A stretch of DNA of 64,000 nt from Lagopus muta (taxonomy: Eukaryota; Chordata; Aves; Galliformes; Phasianidae). Shown in pieces: positions 13,601 through 26,400 of this stretch. A program made the position numbers and the translations under genes. The stretch lies in assembly GCF_023343835.1 (NCBI RefSeq), contig NC_064439.1, forward strand, positions 30,977,933-31,041,932. The letters are read 5' to 3'. A model generated the notes under the pieces. It was not told where the DNA came from, did not search any database, and saw only the letters and a program-made list of their open reading frames with translations. The stretch's first letter is position 1. Every line of letters starts with the position of its first letter.

Positions 13601-16299
13601 CTGAAAGAGCAACCTTTTGCATCAGCTAGATCAGACTAAATAGATATATAGGGTAAGTATCCAATCTAAAAATAAAGATAGTTCAGCAGGAAGAGAAACA
13701 TTTTGTTGGTGTGCTTTTAAAGTATTATTCTGCAAGATAAAAAATAAGCTGGAGAAAGCAACCCATAAACCGTGTTTTATTCTTTCACTATACTGCATTG
13801 TAAATTTGTTAGTGGAATTGACATTTCTACCTCTCCTTGGAAATATTCATCTGCTGTACCAGCATTGGAGCTGGATTGATGTGGATGCTTTCAAGTGCGT
13901 CCTATTTCCCTGTGAAATAGAAACAACTAACCAGAAACTCATACACAACAATTACACCCTAACAAGCCTGTTTATTCTTCGTCATCAAAGAATATCGTCA
14001 TTTGTTCAAAATATTGTTATTCCCTGTTATTCACAATTTTACAAAAACAACAGTAAATTACCCTGAGTGTTTTAAAAATAGGTCATAAAAGCAGCCTGGT
14101 TTCACTTAATGCATATATATACAACAGTATCACAGTGCGGGCTGCTTTCTCCATCATTGGAGGGAAGCACAGCGCTGGCGGAGATGACTAAGACCCTACA
14201 CAAAAGAAAAGTTCAACGAGTGCTGGGAGAAAACATGTTTGTACTGAAAAAGATGGAGTGATAAGTAAAGGCAAATTGAAAATAGAGGAGGAAAAAGTTA
14301 AAAATTATATATTTAGGAAATGGATTAATCTTTTATTACCAGTGACACATTCTAACAGAGATAATTTTAAAATCCACACTGATTGTTCATCCTTAATTTT
14401 TACTCAAATAACAGTGTCACATTCTAGTTTTGTGATACTGTGTTGGCAGAATAATCTTTTGACAATCAGTACCATTGGAAGTGAATATTCAAAATTTGAA
14501 TGAGGATTCCTTCCCTGATAAGAACAGGAAGCCTTTCCACTAAGAGTGGGTTTGCAAAGCCATAGCCGTTTGTGAGTCTGCACCTGCTTTGCAAGTCAGG
14601 GGAATAGAACTTGCAGCTGGAACTGGAGCTTAGGTATAGGTTGTACATAGGAATCACCATTTAAAAAGAAATGGTTTTAGCACCTTGCTAAGGGAAATAC
14701 ATGCTAGCAAAAATTTTTACTTCAACTCATCAGCACCAAAAAGATAAAAAGGTATGCTTGCCTGGGAGCAGGGTATTTTATACTTTCTGATGTTCTTCTA
14801 AACACTCATGTTTGCATTTTTTCATGTAATGTCCTTGCAACATCCCTCTGAAGTGGAGAAGAGTCATGACTGTCATTCTACCAATGGCAATCTGAGAACA
14901 GAGGAGCTCAGCTCCTTTGATTTGGCTCAAACATCTTGCTGATGTGTACAGAGGAGGCTTGCGGTGACATGTAAATCCCAGGCTACCTCCCATTTAACGG
15001 GGCCATCCCGTCTCTGGGAAACAGTTGAATCTGGCTTTGGGCCATAATTCATTCTTATTAGAGCCAATAATTTCTGTTATTAACACAGTGGCTTTTCCTG
15101 GCCTACAGCGAGAAGACAGGCTCTGAAGAAACTTAAACATGTAAAAATCCCTGGCAGATATTGCCCTGGTCATAGGTGGCTCAACATGCCTCAACAAAAA
15201 GGATGAAAGAGAGAGAAGTATCATTTTATTGGCATAGTGATGCAAGTGGTCCAGTTTTCTTAAATTTTTCCTGAAGTTCAGGGACGGCAACCTCAAGGCT
15301 AATTTTAGCTGAAGTCAACTTATTTTCTCTTGGTCAGATGAAAGTTCTGTGAAATTCAGGGCAGTGAGTGCACCTTAAAAGGGCACCTCTTCTTCTACTT
15401 TCTCTGGGCAAGGATTGGAGAGACCACCCTTTGGTAAGCCCAGATGCTGTCACTCTACCTCCATAGAAGATTTCTCGGTCCAAGTGAGAAGCTCATGGTA
15501 TCACCACGTTCCTCTCTCCTATTGACACTGGGCAGGTAGGCAGAAGGTGAAGACTTCTGTCTGAGTACATATGGGAGCCTGACTCTGACCTAGCAGGTAG
15601 TAGAGCACAAACTGGGATGTGCAATTCTGGTTCTTTCCTGATTTAAGCAGTGATGAACTAATGTAGCCTAACCAGGTAATGCAATGAGGTTGTGGGAAAC
15701 ATGACCAAAGAGGATTTTCCATTTCTTGACGGACATTCTACCAGGAAACTGCCATTACTGCTCAGCACAAAGAGCAGAAGTTCTAGTGCCTTTCTACAGA
15801 AGACTCAGTTTGGATGTCAAGAGAAAGCAGGTATTGAATTTCTGTGTTTTTTTCTTTATAAGGTCAGTAGAGAGAAACAGTCCTTTAGTTTAGATGTCCA
15901 TGACCACTTGCAGGTATGTGTCTACCTTTTTCCATGGAGCATGTAAGAAGCCTGTGGTCGCTGTATGGACAAAGCTCCTGGAGCACAGACTCCACTGAGT
16001 TGAATGTGAGTGGTTGATTTAGGTGTCTACCTGTGTTAAAATGGCTGTAAATATTTTAAACAGAAGTTGAAAAATATAGTAGATACTTGAGGAACAAGTG
16101 ACTGACTTTTAACATGATTACTCTTACTTTTATTCAAAAGTTAGCATTGCAAACAGAAGGCTTCTGTCATTTCTTGGTCAGAGATTGCCTTCTTCGCATT
16201 GCCTTCCTCCTCCTCATGTCTTTTCTCTAGAGAGAGGAAAGTAGGGAAAGAAAGGGAAGAGAAGAAAGAGGGAAAGAAGAAGTGTGCAACTGACTTGAA
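10625..16299. other. Intergenic, holds one exon-like segment and homeodomain-like motifs
   Basis: No gene is recognised. Two items are described as findings: an isolated exon-like segment at 12351-12415 and the motif ATGCATAATTAT at 13052-13063 in an AT-rich block. No CR1 copy was seen. Confidence 0.6.
16228..16283. repeat. Polypurine tract next to solo LTR
   Basis: Nearly 55 bases of A and G only (AGAGAGAGGAAAGTAGGG and onward, with one T), ending about 16 bases before the LTR's target-site duplication. Confidence 0.85.
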
Positions 16300-16305
16300 C
16301 TATTG

Positions 16306-16521
16306 TGTTGCAATATACACTACTAACCCTAACCAGGTCAGGACCAAATAACTGCACGTATACACCAATATGGTGAACAGCAAAATGGTGTTTATTACAC
16401 GTGAACTCTAGCTTATATACCTTATGTGCCTCATCTACGCCCCTAAAGCATGTGCCACACATCAACCATAGAGCTGGGAGGTCCTGACGCATCACATCCT
16501 GTCTCGCATTCCCCTGCAACG
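16306..16521 (-). mobile_element. Solo LTR of an endogenous retrovirus, 216 bases
   Basis: The segment begins TGTTGCAATA and ends CCCCTGCAACG on the + strand, a near-perfect terminal inverted repeat (TGTTGCA/TGCAACG, the last base probably mutated from A). It is flanked by a perfect 6-base direct repeat CTATTG (16300-16305 and 16522-16527), read here as a target-site duplication. On the minus strand there is a TATA element (TATATAAG, within 16411-16420) followed by AATAAA (16391-16396), the order expected in a compact retroviral LTR. A 6-base duplication is typical of class II (alpha/beta-like) retroviruses. No internal retroviral sequence is next to it, so it is a solo LTR. The family name cannot be given without a search. 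Confidence 0.75.
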
Positions 16522-16527
16522 CTATTG

Positions 16528-19500
16528 TAAAGGAAGTTTTCATTTTCTCAGCTCATCTGCTCTTGGAAAAGAGATCAAACACAGACAATCCCAGTTACTG
16601 ACTTGTGCCACAGTGCCTGGATACTTGTACCTGAAAATGGAGGGTCTGACTTCACATACTTTGGCGGGCAGATGTGCCTGCTCCATGCCAGAAACCATTC
16701 CTGACCTACCTTGCTTGACACCAAGTTTTAAGAAGATTATGAGAGCAACACTGTTTTTAAAATATTTCAAATAGCCAAGGCTATTTTTGCCCTTTCTTTT
16801 TGAGATGTAGGTTGATTCTGACAGGCTTTATTAAGCATGTGTTTTTTCTCACTTTAAGCCGAAAAAATAAATGAATGACTTTTCCAAACAAAAAGGGAGA
16901 TGGTAGTTTTTCTAAAAGACACCATCAATCAAGGAATTCAATTCAGTTTTTATCTCTTAGTGCCAGAAAGGAAGCAAGGTTCCACTTGGGTCAAGCGTAC
17001 GAGCTCCCTGACTGTCACAACAAACAGAAATATTCAATGGATTCGTAATTTACCCTGGAAACTGACTGGTCTGATTGAATATAATGATGTCTGACTGCAC
17101 AGGGTCTGTGAGTTGCCCTTTGTTAATTCACAGCTAACCAAGATCTACCATGCACAGAGGCTGAAAAACCAATTAGCTATTCTAAGAAGGACTGGTAGAT
17201 AAAATGATTCGATTAATCACACAAAATATGCGTATTCCCTTCATTCTGTAACTCCCGTTTGAAAATGATCACTAATAGTTCTGAATGAACTCATTTAGTT
17301 GCTGAATATCCCAGCAGGGATTTTTTTTTTTTTAAGCCAGATATAATTTGAATAGATTTGATATATGAATCCTTAGGCAAGAGCATAGTGGTGCATATAA
17401 ACTCACGTCAAATATATTTATACGTATAAAATGCGTATGTGTAAGCAACAAATGAAGCTCGCTTGCTCTGGTGTACATCATAGAAAGCTGAAAATTATTA
17501 AATTAGAATGGCTACATCATGCTAATTTATTTTTTATTATCAGCCTACTAGAACGTTTTACTGCCAAATGTACTATATTGCAACATACTAGTATGCTAAT
17601 GTGCTTGTGTTTAAATAATTTCAAGAATAGAGTTTTATCCGGGATACTTGTTCTATACAAATCATCTGTGTAAGAATTCAGTTACTCCCTCAGTGCACTG
17701 ATACTAAATATAAATTCTTCTGTTGTTATCCACAGAGTCAATAGGACATACGTGAGAAATATTTCCTTAAAGTGTAAAGTGAAATTATGCATAATTATGC
17801 AGCTAATGGTGAGAGAGATCAAAAAGAGTACACAGACAAGAAGTGAAAAGCTGTCAAAAGAGATAGCTGAGAAACACGCGCATACGTCACACATCTTGTT
17901 TGGCTATCTGAGGCTCCCTTGCAGATCATTGTGTTCTTTACTAAGGACACCATCCTTCATCCACTTCAAGACATCATCCACACACTGACACAGCCTACCT
18001 TCTCTCAGATTTTCAGGCACAGATCCTCACTTCTCGAGCCATCAGGATTGAAAAACAAGTCACTGGGGCCCTGGTAAGCACCATTTTTCCTTTCCCACAC
18101 ATGAGCTGCTTTGTCTGGCAGTTGGAGGGAAGCAGCACCCACGCTTCCATGCTCTCCAGGAAGGATGACCTGGATGTGCTGTCAGACATGGACCAAGCTC
18201 CAGAGATGTTGATTGGACTGAAGGGTTTGGCACTCCAGCCATGTGAGTGCCATCAAATAAGCAGGGGGGGAACAGGTAAGACTGGTGCAGATGGCTCCCA
18301 ATGAAAACACATTGATTAGAGTGAAACTCCTGTGTTTGTTCCCTTTTCTTTTGCTGAGGCTTTGGCCATAGGTGCATTTGCTGTGGATGTGTTTGAAGCA
18401 CCCCATCTCTTTCCTTTATTTGAGCTGAACCTGAATGCACACTGGGCTACCATCCAGCAGACAGCTCATGAACACTCACTGGAAATATGTTCTGGTATTG
18501 TTATATGCAAACACATCTGCCCTGCAGATACTGTTGAGCAAAATGAAGAGTTTGCAGGCTGCAAGTTTCAACCTTGAAGCCCAATTGTTGTCATTAAGAA
18601 TTTGTTTTGTCCAGGGAAGAGAGCATTCAGGGAACTTGCGGTGCCCACTATGTAGCCTTCCACTCTATGGGCCTCCCTGAGAGATCATGGAGCCTGGTTA
18701 GGCCAAGGCTGGGAGCAATGTAAAAAACCTAAACCCACTTTCCCTCTGCTCCTGCAGGCTGCCTGTCAAGCCCATCAGGAAGCACTGAGGGTACTTTAGA
18801 GGTGACACCCAGCGTCTAAAGGTGTGAGAGCAAGTAGGTTCCTGCAGCAGCAGGACCACAGCTCTGCCTTCACCCATCCTGCAGGTAGATGGCAGGATGC
18901 AGTCACTCGTGCACCACAGGTCGTACTGAAGTACGACCACAGAACTTTGTTGGATAAACATTGCTGTTGTGTAAACAGCTCTCTGTCCTGAGAGAGGAGA
19001 TGTTTTGCAAGCATATCTGTTTCTCCGAGCTATTTCTTAACTATGTGGGTGTCTGAGCTATGAGGAGGAAAATAAATCAGAGAATTTGGGCAGATGCACA
19101 TGTGCCTCTATGACTGGCGGTGGTTTTAAGATGTTAATGAAGTGCTGCTTGTTTTTTATTCAATGAAGACCTGTTTTTGTATTTTTGCTATATAAAACAA
19201 AATACAACATGAGAGAAAATGTATTCAATTACTCCTCATTCTGCCTTAATATGAAATTGCTTAGCGTTATTGCTAATAAACCCAGAAAGGAAGAAGGAAA
19301 GTACAGATTGCTCTCTACAAGATACAGGTTTTTTTGTGTGTGCATTATATTAATGATCTCTGCCCAATTTTGTAATAACAAGGCAAATAAGAAAAAAGCC
19401 TGAGTTGAAAACCCTGGCTTATAGCTGGTGATTACAAATGGGTAGTGGTTCATTGTAGGGATTTTTGCAGTCATTATGGATGTAAGAGTCTTGTTTAAAT

Positions 19501-22500
19501 ATTTGAATATAGTTTCCCAGAATCAGTTAGGTACCTCACTGTAATGACTCTGCTGATGGAGCTGTCTGTGGACTCGCTGCCCTGTTTTTTGAGAATATGG
19601 ACTCTGAAATCTATTGTATTCACTTGTCACCTGCCTTGGTGCAGCACTGCGTTCAGCCATGGGTGGATAATGAGATCCCAGGGTGGCATCAATATGGGAG
19701 AGCTCTGTAGAGCTAGAGAAACAGTTTGTGTTGGATATGTCGACCCCAAAAAAGACATTTTCTGAACCAAACCAGATTCTGGAAGCACACAGAGGATGAG
19801 GCTAACCAGAGGCGTCCTCCAGCCCACAAGCATTTCACACTATGCCACATGACTTTTTCCAGCTTCAATCACCTACTTCTTCCATGGAGAGACTGCAGCT
19901 TTATACACTGCTCCTTAGCCTTCCGTTTAGCAAGAGACCTGACATTTGTGACTTACTCAAGGTGACATCCTTCCTCAAATGTGAGGGAGAAGGTTTCACT
20001 AACCCACACTGAACTGAGACTGGGAGATTTGTGTTCTTCACAAAGAGAAATAAAGAAATTCCCTTACTTGTTTCACATTCATATTTTCTATGACTTAACA
20101 GAACGCAGAGAGTTTTATAGATGCTTTTAGTGTTAAAAAGGATTAATTGAAAAAATCTCCAAAGTTTGAATAGAAAAGAATTGTGACTGAGAACTAGGTA
20201 TAATCTGAGAACCCAGTAAGCTAAACCACATCAATCCCTGGGCACTCAGAGCATTACAGACCTGTCCAGGCCATGAAGGAGCTGAACCATACTTTTGAAT
20301 TTCTAGGTAGTGCTGTGGAAATTGATCACTACTTTAAATATCATAGCCTTTCTTGTCCCAGTCTTACGCATTTAAGAGACAGTACTATTAGTTAAAAGAT
20401 AATTACTCATTAATTGATTTTGTACAATGCTTAGCTGGGAGGTAATTTATATACTTGATTAGAGTAGAAAAAAAAGGCAGTTTCTATTTACCAAATGCAG
20501 AAATACTAAAGAAAAAAGCTAATTTCTTGATGTTTTTCATTAAGGATAAAGAAAGAAAAGATGCCAAGATCAATCCTAAGAGTTCTAAGGAACAAACCTG
20601 CACACCAAAAGGGATCACAGTACCTTACACACCAGCAAAAATGTTATGATGTGTTAAAGAATGTATATATAAGCCTGCACTCAGGTGATGTGCAAGCCTA
20701 GGCGTCCAGCAGATTTACCATGACTAAAATTGTCTTTGAGTTTATATAATTGATAAAGACTATTTGATTTTGCCCTGAGCTCTTATTGTATCTTTACATC
20801 TTTCTGTATTTCAGCTTGTATCTAAGCGTTTGCAAAACCAAGCTTCCCAGATCAAAGCTGGAAAAAGTCATGTGCAGTGCTTCTGGGTGTTACATGCTTC
20901 TGGGCTGGAAGATGGCTCTGATCATCTTCTGTATGTACCTAGAGTATGGTACTGATCAGGAAATGTCCTTTTTTGGGGGCATCCACCACCTACTTGTGAA
21001 TCACATTCCTTCTGCTGCACACCAGCTCAGTGATTATTTTGCCCATAGCAGCCATCCCAGTGAGCACTGCTGTGGCAAAGGGAGGGGAGGCTTTCCCTGT
21101 GGTGGGGCTGTAAAAAAAATCACCAAACAAAGCCAAAAGAAAGAATTTACAAGTGTTACTGCATTGGGCCCATGCCCTGAAGCCTTTAGCACGAAAGTCA
21201 AAAAACATCTGCATATTGACCGAAAAGACCCATCTCTGCAATGTACCTGGAACTGGCAAAAATTTCCAGATGTTCCCCATAAAACTCTTCTGTTGGTGGT
21301 TTCTAATCTGTGTGTGACTTCCTGCATGACAAAACCAAAAGGAGATATGCATGTGAGAAATACGCAGGCAATTTGCCGTCTGGGTTGAATTCATCTTTTG
21401 TGCAGTTCAGCAACATTTCTCTGCTAGATTTGGACTCTCAGCTTTTACAGAAAAATCTGGATTGAGTTGAACTTGTATGAACCAAGCCAAATCTGTAATT
21501 GCAAGGTCTGGCAAGGAATGTGTCTCTTTCCTGCTTATTTTGTATTTGCCATTGTTAACAGAAGTGATTGCCGCTGCTATTCTCACGCCAGTCTTGAATC
21601 TAAGGAGGATTTAGAGAGATGAGGAACTTCATCTGAAAGACTGAAAACAGAGGGCTCAAATTAAAGCTCTCTGCAAGGAAAGAGATGGTTTTTAACTATA
21701 GCAATGCAGGAAACAGTAGGTGGCAGATAATATTTTCCTCCATGAACTGTGACAGGTTGGAATATCACCTATTGTTTTGTGAGAGAAATCGGTACATTTA
21801 GATTAAATCTGGAATTATATGCCACGCAACACAGACTTAGATCTGACTTTTCCTTTTATTACTGTTTCTATCAAGAATTACTCCTCTTACTGCTTCTTTT
21901 TGTTTCTTCTCCCTTGACTCTTGTATCCACACCCTTTCTACAAACATCACTCTATACTTTTAAGTGCACATTTCTTTTGAGAATAGATATAAGAAGTGCT
22001 TCAATAAGTTATGGAAGATTTTCTGTTTCTTCCTCTTTGCTTATCTACTGCATATTATTCTCACCATGCTAACAGTGTTCACCCTTCCCCATATATTTGT
22101 GCTACAGGAGTGGTAGCAGTAGGGGCAGAGAAAGGAAGGAGTGGCACCCACAGTTCATTGTTCTTGTAAGGGAATGTGTGAGGGTGAGTGCCCCATCGTA
22201 GCATCACTTTCCAAGAATGGGTAAAAACATCTTGAGGCCTTTGGATCCCTTAAAAACAGAAATTGTTGAACCTCTCTCTGTAGCTGTATTCCTTTTCCAG
22301 TGTGCTCCACCAGCTCGTTGGGATAATAGATCACTGGTCTCCAGCAGCTTACAGCTTTCATAGCCCACCACCGGTACACTGATGGGAGCTGTCTGCTTCT
22401 TTTCCCTTCTGTTAGATGTAAAACCTTCTTCTGATGTTGCACTGGGCACTCCAGCCCAGCCCAGCAAGCCTTAGCATTAATGTTACTGAGCCTGGTGGCA

Positions 22501-23360
22501 ACGCTTGCCTCTTCAATTTCCTTTTTCAGGTTCTCTACAGATTCACAGAGACATTCTGATGCCAGTTATACCCCATAAATAAGTAGTAAGGGCTGAAATA
22601 AGTCCTACAGTTGCACATTCTGACCTTTCTTGTATCATAGCTTGCAGGACTCTCCGAAGTGGATTTGTTTTTGATCTACAAGTACTGTTTTAGAACAATG
22701 CTCAGTCTTTGTTCAAAAATCACCACTGCTAAAAATTGTGCTCAAAGGACTGTTTTCTACCATCTGCAAAAACAGATTTTGCATCTCATTTCTATTGTAA
22801 CTGTCTTCAGCCTTAGATTTCATTTACTTGCTTTTCATTATCTTCTGAACCAAGTAACAGGTTATCAAAGTTATATTCCCTTGCAGGTACTTACAAAGTC
22901 ATCAAATTACCTTCTAACCTTTATTCCAACTAAGCAGATTGAGTTTCTGCAGTGTTATTAACACATGGTTCCTCTCGTTCTTCAATCTTTCCCAGCTCTG
23001 CCTCAGTCCCTCTGTTTATCAGTGTCCTTTCCAGGTTATGATATTCCAGACATGGTTGCATCAATGTTCAGTGCAAAATTAGAACCAACTCTTCATCCTT
23101 TTAGGGGATCTGAGGTTCCATTTTTGGCCATGGGACTGAACTGAATGCTCCCATGTCTTTCTAGGAGCAATGTTCATACTTGGATGAGATCTCATATTTT
23201 TAAGGGACTCTGTTTCTCCAAACTGACTGCACCGAGATGCCCCTTCCTTCATTTCTAGACATAGGACTACCAGCTGGTCTCAATACCATATTTTTAGTTC
23301 TGCTCACCTTGCCATGAGGTAATAATTGGCTAAGCACCGAGTGTTTGCTTTTAAGTTTTG
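16528..23360. other. Intergenic, no gene recognised
   Basis: Contains the longest stand-alone open frame of the intergenic part (20786-21388, 200 codons), rejected as coding. Also a 14-base palindrome at 17783-17796 and a 9-bp hairpin at 18918-18938. No CR1 copy is visible. Confidence 0.6.
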
Positions 23361-23418
23361 AGGTTGGAATGAGATCTGTAAGGTTCCTTCCAACCTAGAT
23401 CATTCTGTGATTCTGTGT
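23361..23418 (+). repeat. CR1 LINE 3' terminus, very short
   Basis: AGGTTGGAATGAGATCTG, then TTCCTTCCAACCTAGATCAT and TCTGTGATTCTGTG match the last 60 or so bases of CR1, ending in its short tandem tail. Confidence 0.8.
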
Positions 23419-26400
23419 TTCTTGTTTTATGTGCCTTCCTTCTGGCCTATGTACACGTAGGAGAAAGTGTGTGTGCATTTTTTTGATGTGTGATGACATA
23501 CATCAGCTGTGATTCATCATAAAGCACCATAAATCCCTCTGCATTGGTCATCTACCATCTCAGCTACATAATTCTCACCCAGACGTCGTGCTATTTACAT
23601 TTCTCATCAACTATGACTTTTTGCTTCCTTTCACATCTCAGGCAAATGTTAACTGATGTAGGATGAAGACAGAATCCCCACTGAACCTCACTAAGACCAC
23701 ATATCTTTAGAGTGATGTTCTGGTGTGTAACTGCTTGCCATTTTTAATCCATTTAATGTTTTCAATGTTGATTCATAACATTCTTACTGTTTGGTTTTTT
23801 TGCAATATATGGTACTGACTGCGTTACAAGTCTTGTAAAAGCCCAAATATAGCAAACCTGCTACCTCTATCAGCCAATTTGTAATCTCATCAAAGAAAGA
23901 TATCAAGTGAGTTTGACAGGATCTATTTGCCAAAAACCCTGTTGAGTGACAACAATTACGCTGCCTTCCTTTTATTCCCCATTAATTGAGTCCCATATCA
24001 GCCATTCCTTTATTTTGCCTGGGACTGATGTTAGTCAGTCTGACAAAACTTGTAATTACCCGAGATGTATCATTTATTCTCTAATTTGCTTTTTTTTAGA
24101 ATTGCATCACATTACTTTCACTCATCTTCTAGAACTTCTTTGGTATTAAAACAGTTATTGAGACGTCAACACCAGTGGAGGAGTTTTCATGTAGCTCCTT
24201 TTAAACTCTCGTATGCTGGTTTTTGGGACTACTGGTGATAAATATGCCAAAATCAATAGCTCTTTTTTGACATCCTTCTGATGCACTGTTGGAGTGAAAA
24301 TTGTTCCATGATTTTCATATGAAGTTCTTGCATCACCTGATCTCGGCAGTTATTTACTGAAGTTATATACAGCAGTTATTTATTGAACACCTTTTCCTTT
24401 TCTGGATTATTTTTGGCAATTTTATAATTCTCAGTTCCAATGTTAGAATTTCTCTTGCTCCCATGAAGCTCAAAGTGTCCTTCTGACTATTCTTAGCCCA
24501 ATTTAGCATACATTTACATCCTTTTTCATCACCAGATTTCTTGTGTTAAAACTCCTCACTTATAGTATATATTCAAATGTACAGAACCATTTATTTTCTT
24601 TCTTTTGGCTTTATCTTTTCTTCTGTGTGATTTTTCTTTTCTTTCTAAACTTTAATTGTGACTTCTACTTTCTGTAATAAGTAAAAATTGATTTTTTGCT
24701 GGTGTGATCTTGAACATCTCCAAGTGATCATTCTCATTTTGTCCATTGATCTTTTTATATACCTGGTGATTTGGACTCAGGAGGCCTAACAATTTCCTTA
24801 AAAAGTAATCCCAATGAATAAGTGAAACAATAAGGGAAATAAAAGCCAAGACTTCCGTCAGTGGCTTCTGAGTGCTAGTTGTTGTGGATCCTCTCGATGA
24901 GAGTTAGCCTTTATCAGCAGTGCTGAATCCAATGGAGAGGAATTCTGGGATCACTGACAGGGACAACTCCTACACTAGCCTGCCAGAATGGAAATCAGGT
25001 CACCCAGAAACCTGAAATTGCAGGGGAATGGCAGAATGATATTCTGATCTAGAAGGGTGAGGTGGCTCCTCACTGGAGATGCTCTTAGCCTAGATTTAGT
25101 CTGCTCAGTGCTCATGCTTGCAGAGACATGCAGCACAGTGTGAGCCTGGTGACTAAGCTGATCTCAGGAGGAAGTTTAAATTAGCAGACCGAAAAAAAAA
25201 AGTCTTTGTGCCTCAGTGCCACGTAAACTGGAACTGAGGTGGCAAATGGGGTTAGGTGGGATAAGTCATCATGTGCGATCTGGATTGTGATTCTTTAGTA
25301 GTGCAGCTGAAAGTGCTCAAAGTCACTTGGTGGCTCCATTTTGATAGGAGCACAATTTTTAGGGCCATTCATGCTCCTTTACAGGTTGGAGCAATTGCAA
25401 TTTGGTTGTTGAAGTGATTAAACTTTTTCTGAGTCCAGAAAACTTTGCATGGTGGGAATATGCTGAAAATATTCATGTTGATATTTAATATGATGACCAA
25501 ATTTCTAGATCTGGATACTGCTCCAGGCAGAAAATTGGTGAATCTGACTCCTCAGCCCAGTAAGAGAGGTATTCTCTGTAGAGAGATGGACAGTCTTGTG
25601 TCCTGGCTCTTGCTTACAGTGCACCTTTAGAACACAAGGAGCATATATACTTTTGTTATGTATATACCATAAACCATCCCTGGAGCAAAGGTCAGGATAA
25701 AGGACTCTTCACACGTGTCAGAAGAACTTCCTCCTTCCCAGGAATGCACATCCTGCTTTCCTTGACAAGAAATGAAAGGTTTTGGTCCTGTGATATCACC
25801 TACTAGCTTGCAGTAAATCAGTCCCAGCCAAAGGGACTGCACTTCTACTGCATTCCAGCCCAGGGCAGTTTGCTTTGGGAACAGGTAGCTGCTCTGTGGC
25901 ACCCAGGTGTGCCGGGGTTCTCAGTCACCTCTTGACTGTGGGTTTCTGTGGGACCACTGGCCCATGCAGGGACAACCTCAGCAGTGTGCACGTTCTGGTC
26001 CACGGGAAACACAGTATAGCAGGAGACACCTCTGAACTCATATGGAAGACACTGCAAATTTTTTCTTCAGAAGGCACAGTCCATTGACTTCATTAGGGTC
26101 TCTACTTTTAATTCTCTCACTAATTAAAATTCTCAGAGTTGGTGCTTCTCTTTCCTTTTTTACCAGAGCTCTGTTTGGAAACGTTCTCCATCTCCCTTGG
26201 CTCCCTTGGCTTTAGTCACTCATCTGCCAAATGCAAGGCCAGCCTTTTCCCACTTCACAAGGCATGGCGGAGCTGAATTCACTGCTGTTTATTGGATACT
26301 TCACTAATGGGCAGCCCAGAGATCAAATAAGTCAGCAAAAAATATGGTTTCAGTGAAATACACACAGAGTGAGTCTGACCTGTATTAGCACTGCAGTATC

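Noticed and set aside
20786-21388. A 200-codon open frame on the + strand, the longest in the intergenic part
   Set aside because: The opposite strand is also open over the same bases (134 and 97 codons). No domain, signal or family resemblance is seen and composition is not codon-like. An old unrecognised repeat remains possible.
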